The position numbers and the translations under genes are program-made. DNA of 64,000 nucleotides from assembly GCA_965117035.1 (NCBI GenBank), contig OZ220748.1, positions 3,162,001 through 3,226,000 on the forward strand, given 5' to 3'. Positions 26,387-37,298 of the stretch are shown here, piece by piece (the stretch's first letter is position 1; every line of letters begins with the position of its first letter). This DNA is from CAZENU01 sp965117035. GTDB taxonomy: Bacteria > Chloroflexota > Dehalococcoidia > Lucifugimonadales > CAZENU01. The notes beneath the pieces were generated by a model. The model saw only the letters and a program-made list of their open reading frames with translations, was not told the origin of the DNA and ran no database searches.

Positions 26387-27655
26387 TCATCCCATCGCCG
26401 ACGCGGGCCTTGGGCCGTGGAGCTGGGTCAGTGTGAGCGCGGCCACGACGAAGACGGCCGCGATCCCGGCGAACGCGGGGCCGTAGCCGCCCGTGAAGTC
26501 GGCCGACGCTCCGGCGAGCACGGGGCCGAGCACCATCGGCGCCACCGAGGCCATGCCGACCAGGCCGGAGATGCTGCCGAAGTACCTGAGGCCGTAGGAC
26601 TCCTGTACGACCAGCGTGGACAGGACTCCGAACGACCCCATGAAGAGCCCGTACATCGGCACCGACAGCCAGACGAGCGGACCTGACGGCCCGACCACCA
26701 TGAGCAGCACGGCGAGGAACTGCCCGGTCAGGGTCAGCATGAGCGTCCGCCGCGCCGTGATGCTCTCGGCGACGAAGCCGAAGGCCAGCTTGCCGGCCAT
26801 TCCGAAGGTCGCCATCAGCGCCACGGCCGCCAGGACCACGGAGTCGGACAGCCCCTCGACCCTGAGGTGCGCCCCGACGTGGGGCAGGACGGCGCCGTAG
26901 GTGAAGTTGCCGAGCGCAATCGACAGGGTCAGCGCGTAGAACCCGCGCGTCCGCAGCGCCTCGCGCACTGTCCAGCCGCTCAGCGCCGGCATAGTCGTGC
27001 TGGGCTGGGCCCCGGCTCCGCCGGCGCCCGTCCGCTCGTGGACGACCGCCAGCGAAACGGCCGCGAGGGCGAACGCTATGCACCCGATCACAGCGTATGC
27101 GGCCCGCCACGAAGCATCGTCTCCACCGCCAACTATCGGCCAGTCGGCGCCGCTCGCCATGACCGCGCCGACGAGCAGCGGCATCGTCAGGCCCCCGAAG
27201 TTGATTCCCATGGTCGCGACGCCCATCATGCGCCCCCGCCGGTGGGGGAACCACAGGCCCACCAGCCTGCCGGCCGGCAGCACGGTGGCGCCCGAGAAAG
27301 CGACGAACTCGACGAAGCTCAGCACGTACAGGTGCCACAGCTCCTGGATGAACGGCCGGGCGAGGAAGCTGGCTCCGAAGACGACGAGGCTCGCGGCCAT
27401 GATCGGCCTCGCGCCGTACCTGTCCATGGCCCTGCCGAGCATCGGCGCGGTCACACTGCTGACCGCCATGAACGACAGCGAGGCGCTGATCGCCGTGCGC
27501 GGCCAGTCGAAGGTGCGCTCGAGGGGCTCGACGAAGAGGCCGAAGGCGTAGTTGCTCGTGCCGATCGTGAGCCCGGCCGAGAGGAAGACCACCCCGACGA
27601 TTACCCAGCCGTAGTACCCGTCCCGCGCTCTCGCTGCGAGGTCGCCTGCGCGCAT
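26387..27655 (-). CDS. Major facilitator superfamily transporter
   Basis: The 422-residue product shows about twelve membrane segments in two groups of six. YYGWVIVGVVFLSAGLT at the N-terminus and the helix 2-3 loop GRAMDRYGARPIM (about 73-85) fit the MFS, and the segment FGLFVEPLERTFDWPRTAIS resembles the oxalate/formate and monocarboxylate branch. A central loop of about 40 residues, rich in Ala, Gly and Pro, separates the halves. A substrate of the small organic acid type is likely given the catabolic neighbours, but this is inference. It converges on the HigA-like gene with 21 bases between. Confidence 0.85.
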   Translation of the reverse strand: MRAGDLAARARDGYYGWVIVGVVFLSAGLTIGTSNYAFGLFVEPLERTFDWPRTAISASLSFMAVSSVTAPMLGRAMDRYGARPIMAASLVVFGASFLARPFIQELWHLYVLSFVEFVAFSGATVLPAGRLVGLWFPHRRGRMMGVATMGINFGGLTMPLLVGAVMASGADWPIVGGGDDASWRAAYAVIGCIAFALAAVSLAVVHERTGAGGAGAQPSTTMPALSGWTVREALRTRGFYALTLSIALGNFTYGAVLPHVGAHLRVEGLSDSVVLAAVALMATFGMAGKLAFGFVAESITARRTLMLTLTGQFLAVLLMVVGPSGPLVWLSVPMYGLFMGSFGVLSTLVVQESYGLRYFGSISGLVGMASVAPMVLGPVLAGASADFTGGYGPAFAGIAAVFVVAALTLTQLHGPRPASAMG

Positions 27656-27699
27656 CGGGCTATGGTAGCAGCAGCGAGTCCGGGCCGAGCCTCAACGCC

Positions 27700-27746
27700 C
27701 CCCCACCCTGGCCCTCTCCCGCGCAGGGGAGCAGGGGAGAGGGAAC
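27700..27746. repeat. Palindromic intergenic repeat (CCCTCTCCC ... GGGAGAGGG)
   Basis: CCCTCTCCC (27712-27720) and GGGAGAGGG (27735-27743) form a 9-base stem. The inner part also contains GCGCAGGGGAG. The type is a common dispersed palindrome in bacterial genomes. It separates the divergent MFS and dehydrogenase genes; no T-run follows, so a terminator role is not supported. Confidence 0.55.
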
Positions 27747-27851
27747 AATAGCAAGGCCCGGTTGCGTTCGCGTCGGATGTTCAACCGGAGACCGCATCCG
27801 GTAGAATGGGCCGATTCCAGCGCATCGAGCTCACAGAGGAACGAGTCACCC

Positions 27852-28838
27852 ATGTCCAAGCCCAGAGTCTTCGTGTCCCGCGAGATTTTTCCAGAGGCGA
27901 TCGAGGCCATCCAGGCCGAGACCGACGCCGAGCTTTGGCGGGACGAGATGCCCCCGCCCAGGGACGTGTTGCTGGACAAGGTGCGCGGCGTAGACGGCCT
28001 GCTGTGCCTGCTCACCGACGGGGTGGACGCGGAGCTGATGGACGCCGCGGGCCCGCAGCTCAAGGTGGTCAGCCAGATCGCCGTCGGCTTCGACAACATC
28101 GACATCGCCGAGGCGACCCGCCGCGGCATCGCCGTCGGCAACACGCCGGACGTGCTCACCCAGACGACGGCCGACGCAACCTGGGCGCTGATGCTCGCAT
28201 CTGCCAGGAAGGTCATCGAGTCGTGGAAGGCGGTGCAGGAGGGCCGGTGGAGGACGTGGCACCCGCTGCACTTCCTCGGACAGGACGTGTACGGCGCCAC
28301 GCTGGGCATCGTCGGCATGGGCCGAATCGGATTCGAGGTCGCGAGGCGGGGCCAGGGGTTCGACATGGAGGTCCTGTACTCGGACATCGTCCGGCGCGAG
28401 GACCTGGAGGCCATCCTGCCGATGACCTACGTAGACATGGATACTCTGCTGGAGCGGTCCGACTTCGTCAGCCTGCACACAGTGCTGGACGACACGACGT
28501 ACCACCTGATCGGCGAGGCCGAGCTGGCGAGGATGAAGTCGACGGCCGTGCTCGTGAACGCGGCGCGCGGCCCGATCGTCGACCCCCGCGCGCTCTACGA
28601 GGCGTTGCGGGGCGGCGTCATCGCGGCCGCCGGGCTCGACGTCACCGAGCCGGAGCCCATCCCGGTAGACGACCCGCTGCTGACGCTGGACAACTGCCTG
28701 GTCGTCCCTCATATCGCCAGCGCGAGCGTGCGCACGCGGGCCGAGATGTCCCGCATCGCCGCGCAGAACCTCATCAACGGCGTCAAGGGCGACCGCCTGC
28801 TGACCCCCGTCAACCCGGACGTCTACGACGGCCGGTAG
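27852..28838 (+). CDS. D-isomer-specific 2-hydroxyacid dehydrogenase (glyoxylate/hydroxypyruvate reductase-like)
   Basis: The 328-residue product (ATG 27852) has the catalytic and NAD-binding parts of the family: VVSQIAVGFDNIDI (about 74), the Rossmann loop GIVGMGRIG (about 155), NAARGPIVD with the catalytic Arg (about 238), LDVTEPEP with the Glu (about 261) and PHIASAS with the His (about 283). Sequence around VGFDNID and EPEP resembles glyoxylate reductases (GyaR, GRHPR) more than SerA, and the SerA ACT domain is absent. A longer in-frame start at 27762 has no ribosome binding site. Confidence 0.88.
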   Translation: MSKPRVFVSREIFPEAIEAIQAETDAELWRDEMPPPRDVLLDKVRGVDGLLCLLTDGVDAELMDAAGPQLKVVSQIAVGFDNIDIAEATRRGIAVGNTPDVLTQTTADATWALMLASARKVIESWKAVQEGRWRTWHPLHFLGQDVYGATLGIVGMGRIGFEVARRGQGFDMEVLYSDIVRREDLEAILPMTYVDMDTLLERSDFVSLHTVLDDTTYHLIGEAELARMKSTAVLVNAARGPIVDPRALYEALRGGVIAAAGLDVTEPEPIPVDDPLLTLDNCLVVPHIASASVRTRAEMSRIAAQNLINGVKGDRLLTPVNPDVYDGR

Positions 28839-28899
28839 GGACGGCTGGCGGTCTCTGAGCGTCCCTGAACCGCCACTGAGCAGACGGGAGGCACATGAC

Positions 28900-31455
28900 A
28901 TGGCCGATTACGAGCCTCTGGACATCTCCGCGCTGTACAACGCGGGAGCCGGCGTACTGGGCGAGGGTAGCGGGTTCGAGCCCGGAGCGCAGAGCCTCAG
29001 GGGGTTGCCGTTCCAGGTCGGGGACGGGGCCGATCATGGGGGGGACTGCCTGATCGCCCTCGATGGGGAGTCGGGCGGCGTCACCATCCCGGTCGGGAAG
29101 CCGGCGCATCGCGTCCTGTTCGCCCACCGGATGATGGAGTCGGTGCTGCACTCCGGCGGGCCGCTGGGCGCGCCCGTGGCCGACTACGTCTTCCGCCTCG
29201 CCGGCGGCGCGGAGGTCCGCGTGCCGCTCCGTGAGAGATTCGAGATCGGCCCGCTGCAGAACCTGCAGAGCGTCCCCGGCGTGCCTGGAACGCCGTTCCT
29301 GGCCGTCGCGGACTCCGCGGCCGGGCTGATGCCCCGCCGCGAAGGGGAGTGGGACCAGATGGGCCGCCGCCAGATGGAGGGAGTCCAGGAGTGGCCCAGG
29401 TGGTTCTACCTGTGGTCGTGGGCGAACCCGGAGCCGGGGAGCGTCGTCGAGTCGGTGGAGATCGTGCCTGCGGGCCCGAGCCTCGTCGTGGGAGGCATCA
29501 CGCTCGGCCACCTGGATGAGCACCCGTTCGCGCGCGACGCGCGCCGTCCGGCCCGCATCGTGCTGAAGGACCCGGCCGACGCGGAGAAGCCGTTCGACGT
29601 CGACGTGAGCGTCGACCGGGGCGAGGCCACCTACGCCTTCCCGCTGCCGAAGGACCCTGACGCCGGGTTCCTGGACGGCGCACTGAAGGGCTGGGGCGAG
29701 GTCGAGAATTTCGACTCCAGTCCCAGCTACGTCGAGGTCAGGGCCGTGCCGTCGGCAACGGTTGAGGTGAAGCAGGACGGCGAGACGGTCGACACGGCCA
29801 ACTGGGGTGAGGTTGTCGACAAGGGTGCGGTCGAGACGCCGAAGATGCGCTTCGAGCTGGTCGAGTCCGGCAAGAACTGGGTGCACGTGACGATCCTGGA
29901 CGACGACACGGGCAAGCCGGTGCCGTGCCGCGTCCACTTCAGGTCGCCGGACGGCGTGCCGTACCAGCCGCACGGGCACCATAACCAGGTCAACTCCAAC
30001 CTGGGGACGTGGCACATAGACATCGGCGGCGACACCCGGCTGGGGCAGATAACCTACGCCTACGTCGACGGCACGTGCCAGGGCTGGCTGCCGCGCGGCG
30101 AGGTGATAGTCGACATAGCCCGCGGATTCGAGTACGAGCCGCTGCGGACGAAGGTCAGGATCGAGCCGGGCCAGCGGGAGCTGACGCTGAGGCTGAAGCG
30201 CTGGACCGACATGAAGGCCCAGGGCTGGTACAGCGGCGACTCCCACGTCCACTTCCTGTCGACCCAGGGCGCCCATACCGAGTCGCAGGGCGAGGACCTG
30301 GACGTCGTCAACCTGCTGCAGTCGCAGTGGGGCAGCCTGTTCACGAACACGGAGGACTTCACGGGCCATCCCAGCGTGTCGCGGGACGGCGACAACATCG
30401 TGTACGTCTCCCAGGAGAACCGGCAGCACTTCATGGGCCACACGATCCTGTGGGGCCTGAAGCGACCGGTCATGCCCTGGTGCAGCGACGGGCTCGGCGA
30501 GGCGGAGATTGGCGGGCCGATGCAGACGACGCTGAGCCACTGGGCGGACGAGGCGCACGCCCAGGGCGGGTACGTCATCAACCCGCACTTCCCGTACCCG
30601 AACGGCGAGCCGGCGGCCATGATCGCGACGGGCCGGCTGGACGGCATCGAGATGCTGCGGCAGACCGCGTTCAACCACGGCGAGTACTACCGCTACCTGA
30701 ACTGCGGCTACCGGATTCCGCTGGTCGGCGGCACCGACAAGATGTCGAGCGACGTGCCGGTCGGGATGTACCGGACGTACGCCAGGCTTGGCGACGACGA
30801 GGAGTTCACGTACGACAACTGGTGCCGCAGCGTCGCGGCCGGGCGAACGATCCTGAGCGGCGGCCCCATCGTCAACCTGACGGTCGACGGCAAGCGGGTC
30901 GGCGACACGCTGAGCATCCCCGGCCCCGGTACTGTCGAGGTCGAGGCGTGGGCCGAGAGCATCTTCCCGCTGCACCGGCTGGAGATAGTGAGCGCGGGCC
31001 GAGTGGTCGCCTCCGCAGAGTCGGCGAAGGGTACGCGCCGCCTCGAGCTCCGGGAGCGGATCGCGGTCGACGGGCACACGTGGCTGGCGGCCCGCTGCGG
31101 CGGCCCAAGGTACTTTTCCGAGGGCAACATCAGCAGCCTGAGCGGGGTGAAGTACGGCGACCTCGACAGCGCGCACTTCGACGCATGGCGGCGCGGCATC
31201 TTCGCGCACACCTCGCCCGTCTACGTCGCGTGCGGGGGCGACTGGTGGATGTTCGACCCGGCAACGGCCCAGTACATGCTCACGCTGATCGAGGGCGACC
31301 TGGAGTACATACGGCACAGCTCCACGCAGGTGGACCACTCGTCGGTGACCCATCACCACGGCGAGGAAGACCACCTGGCGTACCTGGAGCGCCCGTTCCA
31401 CGAGGCCCGCGCGGCGATCCACGAACGGATGCACAGGCTCGGGGTGAGCCTGTAG
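28900..31455 (+). CDS. CehA/McbA-like PHP-type metallohydrolase, multidomain
   Basis: The 851-residue product has beta-rich N-terminal regions (about 1-430) and a PHP-like hydrolase domain beginning at WYSGDSHVHFLS (about 444), whose HxH pair would bind metal. Further metal-ligand segments are TDKMSSD (about 614) and GGYVINPHFPYP (about 563), as in CehA/McbA proteins. CehA and McbA hydrolyse carbaryl, but the wider family is of unknown substrate, so no pesticide role is implied. The C-terminal region (about 665-740) is again beta-rich. No signal peptide is evident at the N-terminus. The start ATG 28900 follows ACGGGAGG. A very long antisense frame here is a shadow. Confidence 0.82.
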   Translation: MADYEPLDISALYNAGAGVLGEGSGFEPGAQSLRGLPFQVGDGADHGGDCLIALDGESGGVTIPVGKPAHRVLFAHRMMESVLHSGGPLGAPVADYVFRLAGGAEVRVPLRERFEIGPLQNLQSVPGVPGTPFLAVADSAAGLMPRREGEWDQMGRRQMEGVQEWPRWFYLWSWANPEPGSVVESVEIVPAGPSLVVGGITLGHLDEHPFARDARRPARIVLKDPADAEKPFDVDVSVDRGEATYAFPLPKDPDAGFLDGALKGWGEVENFDSSPSYVEVRAVPSATVEVKQDGETVDTANWGEVVDKGAVETPKMRFELVESGKNWVHVTILDDDTGKPVPCRVHFRSPDGVPYQPHGHHNQVNSNLGTWHIDIGGDTRLGQITYAYVDGTCQGWLPRGEVIVDIARGFEYEPLRTKVRIEPGQRELTLRLKRWTDMKAQGWYSGDSHVHFLSTQGAHTESQGEDLDVVNLLQSQWGSLFTNTEDFTGHPSVSRDGDNIVYVSQENRQHFMGHTILWGLKRPVMPWCSDGLGEAEIGGPMQTTLSHWADEAHAQGGYVINPHFPYPNGEPAAMIATGRLDGIEMLRQTAFNHGEYYRYLNCGYRIPLVGGTDKMSSDVPVGMYRTYARLGDDEEFTYDNWCRSVAAGRTILSGGPIVNLTVDGKRVGDTLSIPGPGTVEVEAWAESIFPLHRLEIVSAGRVVASAESAKGTRRLELRERIAVDGHTWLAARCGGPRYFSEGNISSLSGVKYGDLDSAHFDAWRRGIFAHTSPVYVACGGDWWMFDPATAQYMLTLIEGDLEYIRHSSTQVDHSSVTHHHGEEDHLAYLERPFHEARAAIHERMHRLGVSL

Positions 31456-31512
31456 GGCACAACGCGACCCGCCGCGTCAGAGCCGGGTGTCGAGGGTCTG
31501 CGGCTCGTGGGC

Positions 31513-31541
31513 TTGAGATTCGCGCCCGCGTGTAGTAGCAT
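31513..31541 (+). promoter_or_regulatory. Promoter of the second vapBC pair
   Basis: TTGAGA at 31513-31518 and TAGCAT at 31536-31541 are separated by 17 bases, 28 bases ahead of the antitoxin ATG. A TGTAAGCATAACA stretch follows directly and may be part of an operator. Confidence 0.55.
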
Positions 31542-31569
31542 GTAAGCATAACAGCATGGAGTATCGGCT

Positions 31570-31818
31570 ATGAAGCGGACCCAGTTGCAGTTGGACGAGG
31601 CGACATACGAAGCACTGCGCGGCGCGGCGTTCGACCGCGGCGTATCGATGGCGGCCGTGGTGAGAGAGTCGCTGCACGAGTACCTGGCCATCGACACGGC
31701 GCCGGCGTGGAAGCTGGACGACCTGACCTTCGTGGGATCGGGACGGTCCCCGCGGTCGGGCCTGGAGCCGGTCTCCGAGCGGCACGACGAGGCGCTGGCC
31801 GAGGACTTCGCGGATTGA
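31570..31818 (+). CDS. VapB/CopG-type ribbon-helix-helix antitoxin
   Basis: The 82-residue product begins MKRTQLQLDEATYEALRGAAF, a typical ribbon-helix-helix domain (strand TQLQL, then two helices, the second with SMAAVVRESLHEYL). The C-terminal tail contains DLTFVGSGRSPRSG, a segment common in VapB proteins just before the toxin-binding end. It overlaps the PIN toxin gene by four bases (TTGA). It has its own promoter. Confidence 0.85.
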   Translation: MKRTQLQLDEATYEALRGAAFDRGVSMAAVVRESLHEYLAIDTAPAWKLDDLTFVGSGRSPRSGLEPVSERHDEALAEDFAD

Positions 31819-32207
31819 TCCTGCTGGATACGTCCGCGATCTACGCGCTGGCCGACTCGGCCGACCCCAACCACGAGCGCGCGCTGGAGCTTGCCGGACG
31901 CGCGTCGGCCGAGCGCGAGACGCTCGTGGTGCACAACTACGTGGTCGTCGAGGCCGCGGCGCTGCTCCAGCGCAGGCTTGGCCTGGAGGTCACGGTGCGC
32001 TTCCTGCGGGACTCGGCCCGGCTCAGTATGCACTGGGTGACCGAGGGCGACCACGCGTCGGCCGTCGCAATGCACTCCGAGGCCGGCCGCAGGAAGCTCA
32101 GCCTGGTCGACTGCGTGAGCTTCGTCGTCATGCGCAGACTCGGCATCGTGTCCGCGCTGGCGTTCGACGCCGACTTTCAAATGGAGGGCTTCCGGGAGTA
32201 CCGGTGA
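31815..32207 (+). CDS. vapC: VapC-type PIN-domain toxin ribonuclease
   Basis: The 130-residue product starts at TTG 31815 inside the end of the antitoxin gene. PIN residues are visible: LILLDTSAIYALAD (D5), a Glu in VVVEAAALLQ (about 43), LSLVDCVSFVVM (Asp about 97) and ALAFDADFQMEGF (Asp about 116 and 118). This is the usual set of acidic ligands and the motif spacing fits VapC. It is distinct in sequence from the VapC at 13442. It should cut a structured RNA such as tRNA when freed from VapB. Confidence 0.88.
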   Translation: MILLDTSAIYALADSADPNHERALELAGRASAERETLVVHNYVVVEAAALLQRRLGLEVTVRFLRDSARLSMHWVTEGDHASAVAMHSEAGRRKLSLVDCVSFVVMRRLGIVSALAFDADFQMEGFREYR

Positions 32208-32267
32208 CCGTGCCGCGCGGCACGCGAGCGTCGGATACTCCGCGCCCGTTGGAGCAAGGACCAACCC

Positions 32268-33038
32268 ATGACAGACCATGGACTCGACGGCAGGACAGTG
32301 CTTATCACCGGCGCGGCCGGCGGCTTCGGGCGGGCGATGGCCCGAGTGTTTGCCGACCGCGGGAGCCGCGTGGTGCTGACCGATCTCAGGGGCGATGGCG
32401 CCGAGGTAGCCCGGGAGGTCGCGGGGGTCTTCTACCGCGCCGACATATCCGACGGGGAAGAGGTCAGGGACCTCTGCCGCCGCATAGTCGACCGGGAGGG
32501 AGGCGTCGACGTGCTTGTGAACAACGCCGGCTTCCAGAACATCGATCCGGTCGACGAGTTCGACGAGGACGTCTGGTCGAAGATGATCGAGGTGATGCTC
32601 ACCGCGCCGTTCAGGCTGACGAAGCACCTGCTGCCGGGTATGAAGGAGCGCGGCTGGGGGCGTATCGTCAACATGTCGTCGATCCACGGGCTCATCGCCA
32701 GCCCGTACAAGTCGGCCTACATCGCCGCCAAGCACGGGCTGATCGGGCTGACGAAGACCGTCGCGCTGGAGGCGGGGGAGTACGGCGTCACGGCGAACGC
32801 GATCTGTCCCGGATACTCGCGCACGCCGCTCGTGGAGAACCAGATAGCCGACCAGGCCCGGACGATGGGCATCCCGGCCGAGGAGGTGCTCGGCTCGGTC
32901 ATGCTGGGGCCCGCCGCGGTGAAGCGCCTCGTGGAGCCGGAGGAGATAGCGCAGCTGGCCGCGTTCCTGGCGTCCGACCACGCGGGCGCGATCACGGGCG
33001 TAGCGTACGCCATCGACGCCGGCTGGACCGCGCGCTAG
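32268..33038 (+). CDS. bdhA: 3-hydroxybutyrate dehydrogenase (short-chain dehydrogenase)
   Basis: The 256-residue product has the SDR core: TGAAGGFG cofactor loop (14-21), NNAG at 85-88, Ser at 137-138 in NMSSIHG, and the YxxxK pair Y151/K155 in SAYIAAK. The segment GFQNIDPVDEF after NNAG, the stretch GLIASPYKSAYIAAKHGL and the later CPGYSRTPLVENQI are hallmarks of bacterial D-3-hydroxybutyrate dehydrogenases, which oxidise 3-hydroxybutyrate to acetoacetate with NAD. That fits use of polyhydroxybutyrate or ketone bodies and feeds the acyl-CoA functions encoded nearby. ATG 32268 follows AAGGACC, a weak site. Confidence 0.88.
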   Translation: MTDHGLDGRTVLITGAAGGFGRAMARVFADRGSRVVLTDLRGDGAEVAREVAGVFYRADISDGEEVRDLCRRIVDREGGVDVLVNNAGFQNIDPVDEFDEDVWSKMIEVMLTAPFRLTKHLLPGMKERGWGRIVNMSSIHGLIASPYKSAYIAAKHGLIGLTKTVALEAGEYGVTANAICPGYSRTPLVENQIADQARTMGIPAEEVLGSVMLGPAAVKRLVEPEEIAQLAAFLASDHAGAITGVAYAIDAGWTAR

Positions 33039-33059
33039 CGTGCTGCCTCAGGCGACGGC

Positions 33060-33190
33060 GGCCCCTCTATACACCCCGACGAAGCGTCGTGGCACTCGGG
33101 GCGAACGGGCCGGCTGAACCCAGGTCCTCCACGCAAGCGGCGGGGGCGCTGTTTCGCGGGACCAGGCGGGTTGGAAACCCGCCGCTGCGA
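33060..33190. repeat. Dispersed intergenic repeat with hairpins
   Basis: The 288-base gap between bdhA and the next gene is mostly repeat. Bases 33061-33112 match, in inverted orientation, 47090-47141 with only a handful of mismatches, including a hairpin core CCCCGACG-AAG-CGTCGGGG (perfect at the other copy, one mismatch here). A second perfect hairpin lies at 33165-33183 (GGCGGGTT, three-base loop, AACCCGCC). No gene or promoter is evident inside. Confidence 0.65.
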
Positions 33191-33326
33191 GGGTGACGGC
33201 TGGCAGGCGTGACACCGGACGTGGAGGTGGGGATCCGGGTAGAGGCGCGCCGCTTGCCGGTGCGCCGCCCCTATGATAGATTCCGACCCCCGGTCGACCG
33301 GAACTCTCCAAGGGCGAGCCGTAGCG

Positions 33327-35071
<1,745 letters not shown>

Positions 35072-35075
<4 letters not shown>

Positions 35076-36409
35076 CCGCGGAGGGCGATCCGGAAGAAGC
35101 CGTCCGTGTCCAGGGCGGCGGTCTGCCCGGTCAGGTACCAACCCCGCCGGAATCTCGCAGTGTACGCGCCGGGTGCGCCCCAGTATCCGCGGAACATCGA
35201 CGGCCATCCGGGACGAAGGGCCAGCTCTCCCGGCGTGTTCGGTGGAGCAGGTCGCAGGTCCGCGTCGAGCACGGCGGCCTCCAGGCCCGGAACGGCCCTG
35301 CCGACCGACCCGGGCCGGGCCCCGATGCCCGGCGAGTTGGCGACGACCGGTGCGCCCGTCTCGGCCTGCAGCCAGCCGTCATACACCGGCGCGCCCAGGA
35401 CGGCGGCCGCGCGTCCCACCGCGTCCGCTCCCAGGACGCCGCCGTCGGTCACTACGTGGCGCAGGCTGGTCAGATCGTAGTCGTCGGCGATGCCCCTGCC
35501 CGAGGCCGCCACATCCTCCAGCGCGTTGGCTGGAGCGTGCAGCACCGAGACGCCGTGCCGCTCGATCGCGGCGTAGCAGCCAGCAGGGTCGACGTCGTCT
35601 TCGTATACGACCAACCGTGCTCCGTACATCCACGGCGCGAGCGCTCCACAGGCCAGTCCCGACACAGTCGCCGGTTGTGCGAGGGAGCAGACGGTGTCGT
35701 CGCCGTCGAGCCCCATGACCCACCGGGCGGTGACGACGTGCTGTACGGCCGACAGGTGTGCCTGCACGACTCCGGGGCCGTCGCCGGTGTAGTGGATGAT
35801 GGCGTGGTCGTACTCGCCGGTCGGCGCTGTCGCGAAACTGTCGGGGGCCTTGCCCATCTCCTCGTCGTAGTCGAGGTCGGCGGTCTCCAGCGGCAGGGGG
35901 TCGCGCCCGTTCTTGTTGACGACGACGATGTGCTGCAGGTCGAACATCTCGAAGACGGCCGCGTACATCGACAGGCGCGTCTGCGGGTCGGTCAGCAGCA
36001 CCTTGGCCTTCGTGTCCAGCATGGTCCGCTTGATGGCGTCGGGCCCGGAGCCCGGCGGCAGCGGCACGGCGACGGCCCCGGCCCTGAGCGTCCCCAGCAG
36101 GGCGACGTAGGTCTCGGGCAGGCGGCCGAGGGCGGTGCAGATGCGGTCGCCCTTATCGATCTCGAGGCTTCGAAGCAGGTTGCCGAAGCGGGCCGTGAGC
36201 CGCGACAGGTCGCCGAACGTGTACTCCTCCCGTTCGCCGCCCCGGCCCATCCACACCAACGCGGCGTCGTCCGCGCGGGAGCAGGCCGAGTGGCGGTTGA
36301 TCGCCTCGTGCGCGATGTTCAGGCCGCCGTCCGGCAGCCAGTCGAGCCGGTCGTAGACGTCGGCCCAGCTGAATGGCCCGGATTGTTCCTTCGGTGCGCG
36401 TGAGCTCAT
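35072..36409 (-). CDS. Acetyl-CoA synthetase-like (AMP-binding) protein, truncated and degenerate
   Basis: The 445-residue product is related to the Bacillus-type AcsA (about 570 residues). The early part is well conserved: INRHSACSRADDAALVW, EYTFGDLSRLTARFGNLLRSL, GDRICTALGRLPETYVALLGTLRAGAV. But the phosphate loop, normally TSGTTGKPKG, reads HYTGDGPGVVQAHLS and lacks the Ser/Thr/Lys set. The protein stops just after the YLTGQTAALDTDGFFRI segment, so the whole C-terminal lid domain with the catalytic Lys is absent. It is therefore unlikely to form acyl-adenylates. It may be a decayed gene that is still open, or a CoA/acyl-binding regulator. It is divergent from a crotonase/CoA-transferase pair. 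Confidence 0.75.
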
Positions 36410-36459
36410 GACGACCCGATTCTAGCCGAGTCCGGGATGTCCTGCGTCGCGGCGTTTTC

Positions 36460-36488
36460 TTGACCCTCAGGTAGGGCGCTCCTATAAT
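36460..36488 (+). promoter_or_regulatory. Promoter of the crotonase - CoA-transferase pair
   Basis: TTGACC at 36460-36465 and a perfect TATAAT at 36483-36488 are separated by 17 bases. It lies 37 bases ahead of the TTG start at 36525. Confidence 0.8.
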
Positions 36489-36524
36489 TGGGCCGCCTGC
36501 AGCGAACCATCTCCGGGGGCGAAT

Positions 36525-37298
36525 TTGGGCTTCGAAAACATCGTCGTCGAACGCGATGACAACGTGGCGGTCGTCACCCTCAACCGTCCCGAGGTCCTGA
36601 ACGCCCTGAGCAGCGCACTCCTGGCCGAGCTCGACGACGCGCTCTTCGCACTGGAGGGCGACCCGGAAGTCAGCGCGATAGTCTTGACGGGGCAGGGGAG
36701 CCGGGCGTTCTCGGCGGGAGGCGATATCAAGGAGATGGCGCGGCTGGCGAAGATGGCCGACCCGCCCCCTCCCGCGCCCCGCCGCGGAGAATACGGCTGG
36801 CACGTCGCGGCCTGCACCAAGCCCACGATCGGCGCCATCAACGGCCTCGCCTACGGCGGCGGGGCTCTCATGGCATCCAGCTTCGACATCCGAGTCGGCT
36901 GCGAGAACAGCAGCTTCAGGTTTCTTGCCGCGACGTACGGCAGGGCCAACTCGACGTGGAGCCTTCCCATGCAGGTCGGATGGCCGGTCGCCAAGGAGCT
37001 GCTCTTCACGGGCAGGGTCGTCGAGGCCGAGGAGGCGTACCGCATCGGGCTGCTGAACCACCTCGTGGCCGCGGACGAGCTGATGCCCCGGGCGATGGAG
37101 ATCGCAAAGCAGATCGCGGGTAACGACGACAGGATGGTCCAAGGGATCAAGGAGCTGATGATCGACCACGTCGGGGCCGCGTGGCGCCAGATGTACGACA
37201 ACGAGTGGGAGGCCCTGATGGGCAAGCTGAAGGGGTCTCCCGTGGAGGAGGGATTCAAGGAATTCCTCGACCGCAAGGGCGCGGGGAGCACGACTTGA
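36525..37298 (+). CDS. Crotonase-fold protein (enoyl-CoA hydratase/isomerase family), atypical active site
   Basis: The 257-residue product (TTG 36525) has the crotonase core: NVAVVTLNRPEVLNALSS (about 11-28), the oxyanion loop AFSAGGDIKEM (about 61-71) and GLAYGGGALMASSFDIRVG (about 105-123). The two Glu residues that hydrate enoyl-CoA are missing on alignment by eye: GGGCE becomes GGGAL, and the QPEI segment becomes FLAAT. So it is probably not a simple hydratase; a CoA-ester isomerase, hydrolase or decarboxylase is more likely. The stop overlaps the start of the CaiB-type gene by TTGA, so they form a coupled pair. Confidence 0.85.
   Translation: MGFENIVVERDDNVAVVTLNRPEVLNALSSALLAELDDALFALEGDPEVSAIVLTGQGSRAFSAGGDIKEMARLAKMADPPPPAPRRGEYGWHVAACTKPTIGAINGLAYGGGALMASSFDIRVGCENSSFRFLAATYGRANSTWSLPMQVGWPVAKELLFTGRVVEAEEAYRIGLLNHLVAADELMPRAMEIAKQIAGNDDRMVQGIKELMIDHVGAAWRQMYDNEWEALMGKLKGSPVEEGFKEFLDRKGAGSTT

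Noticed and set aside
27712..27743. Terminator role for the CCCTCTCCC palindrome
   Set aside because: It lies between divergent genes and is not followed by a T-run, so it is listed as a repeat only.
28810..31434. Open frame of 874 codons on the minus strand opposite the CehA/McbA-like gene
   Set aside because: It is a shadow of a GC-rich gene: it lacks motifs, is rich in Arg/Val/Gln, and the plus-strand frame has a clear PHP-type domain and binding site.
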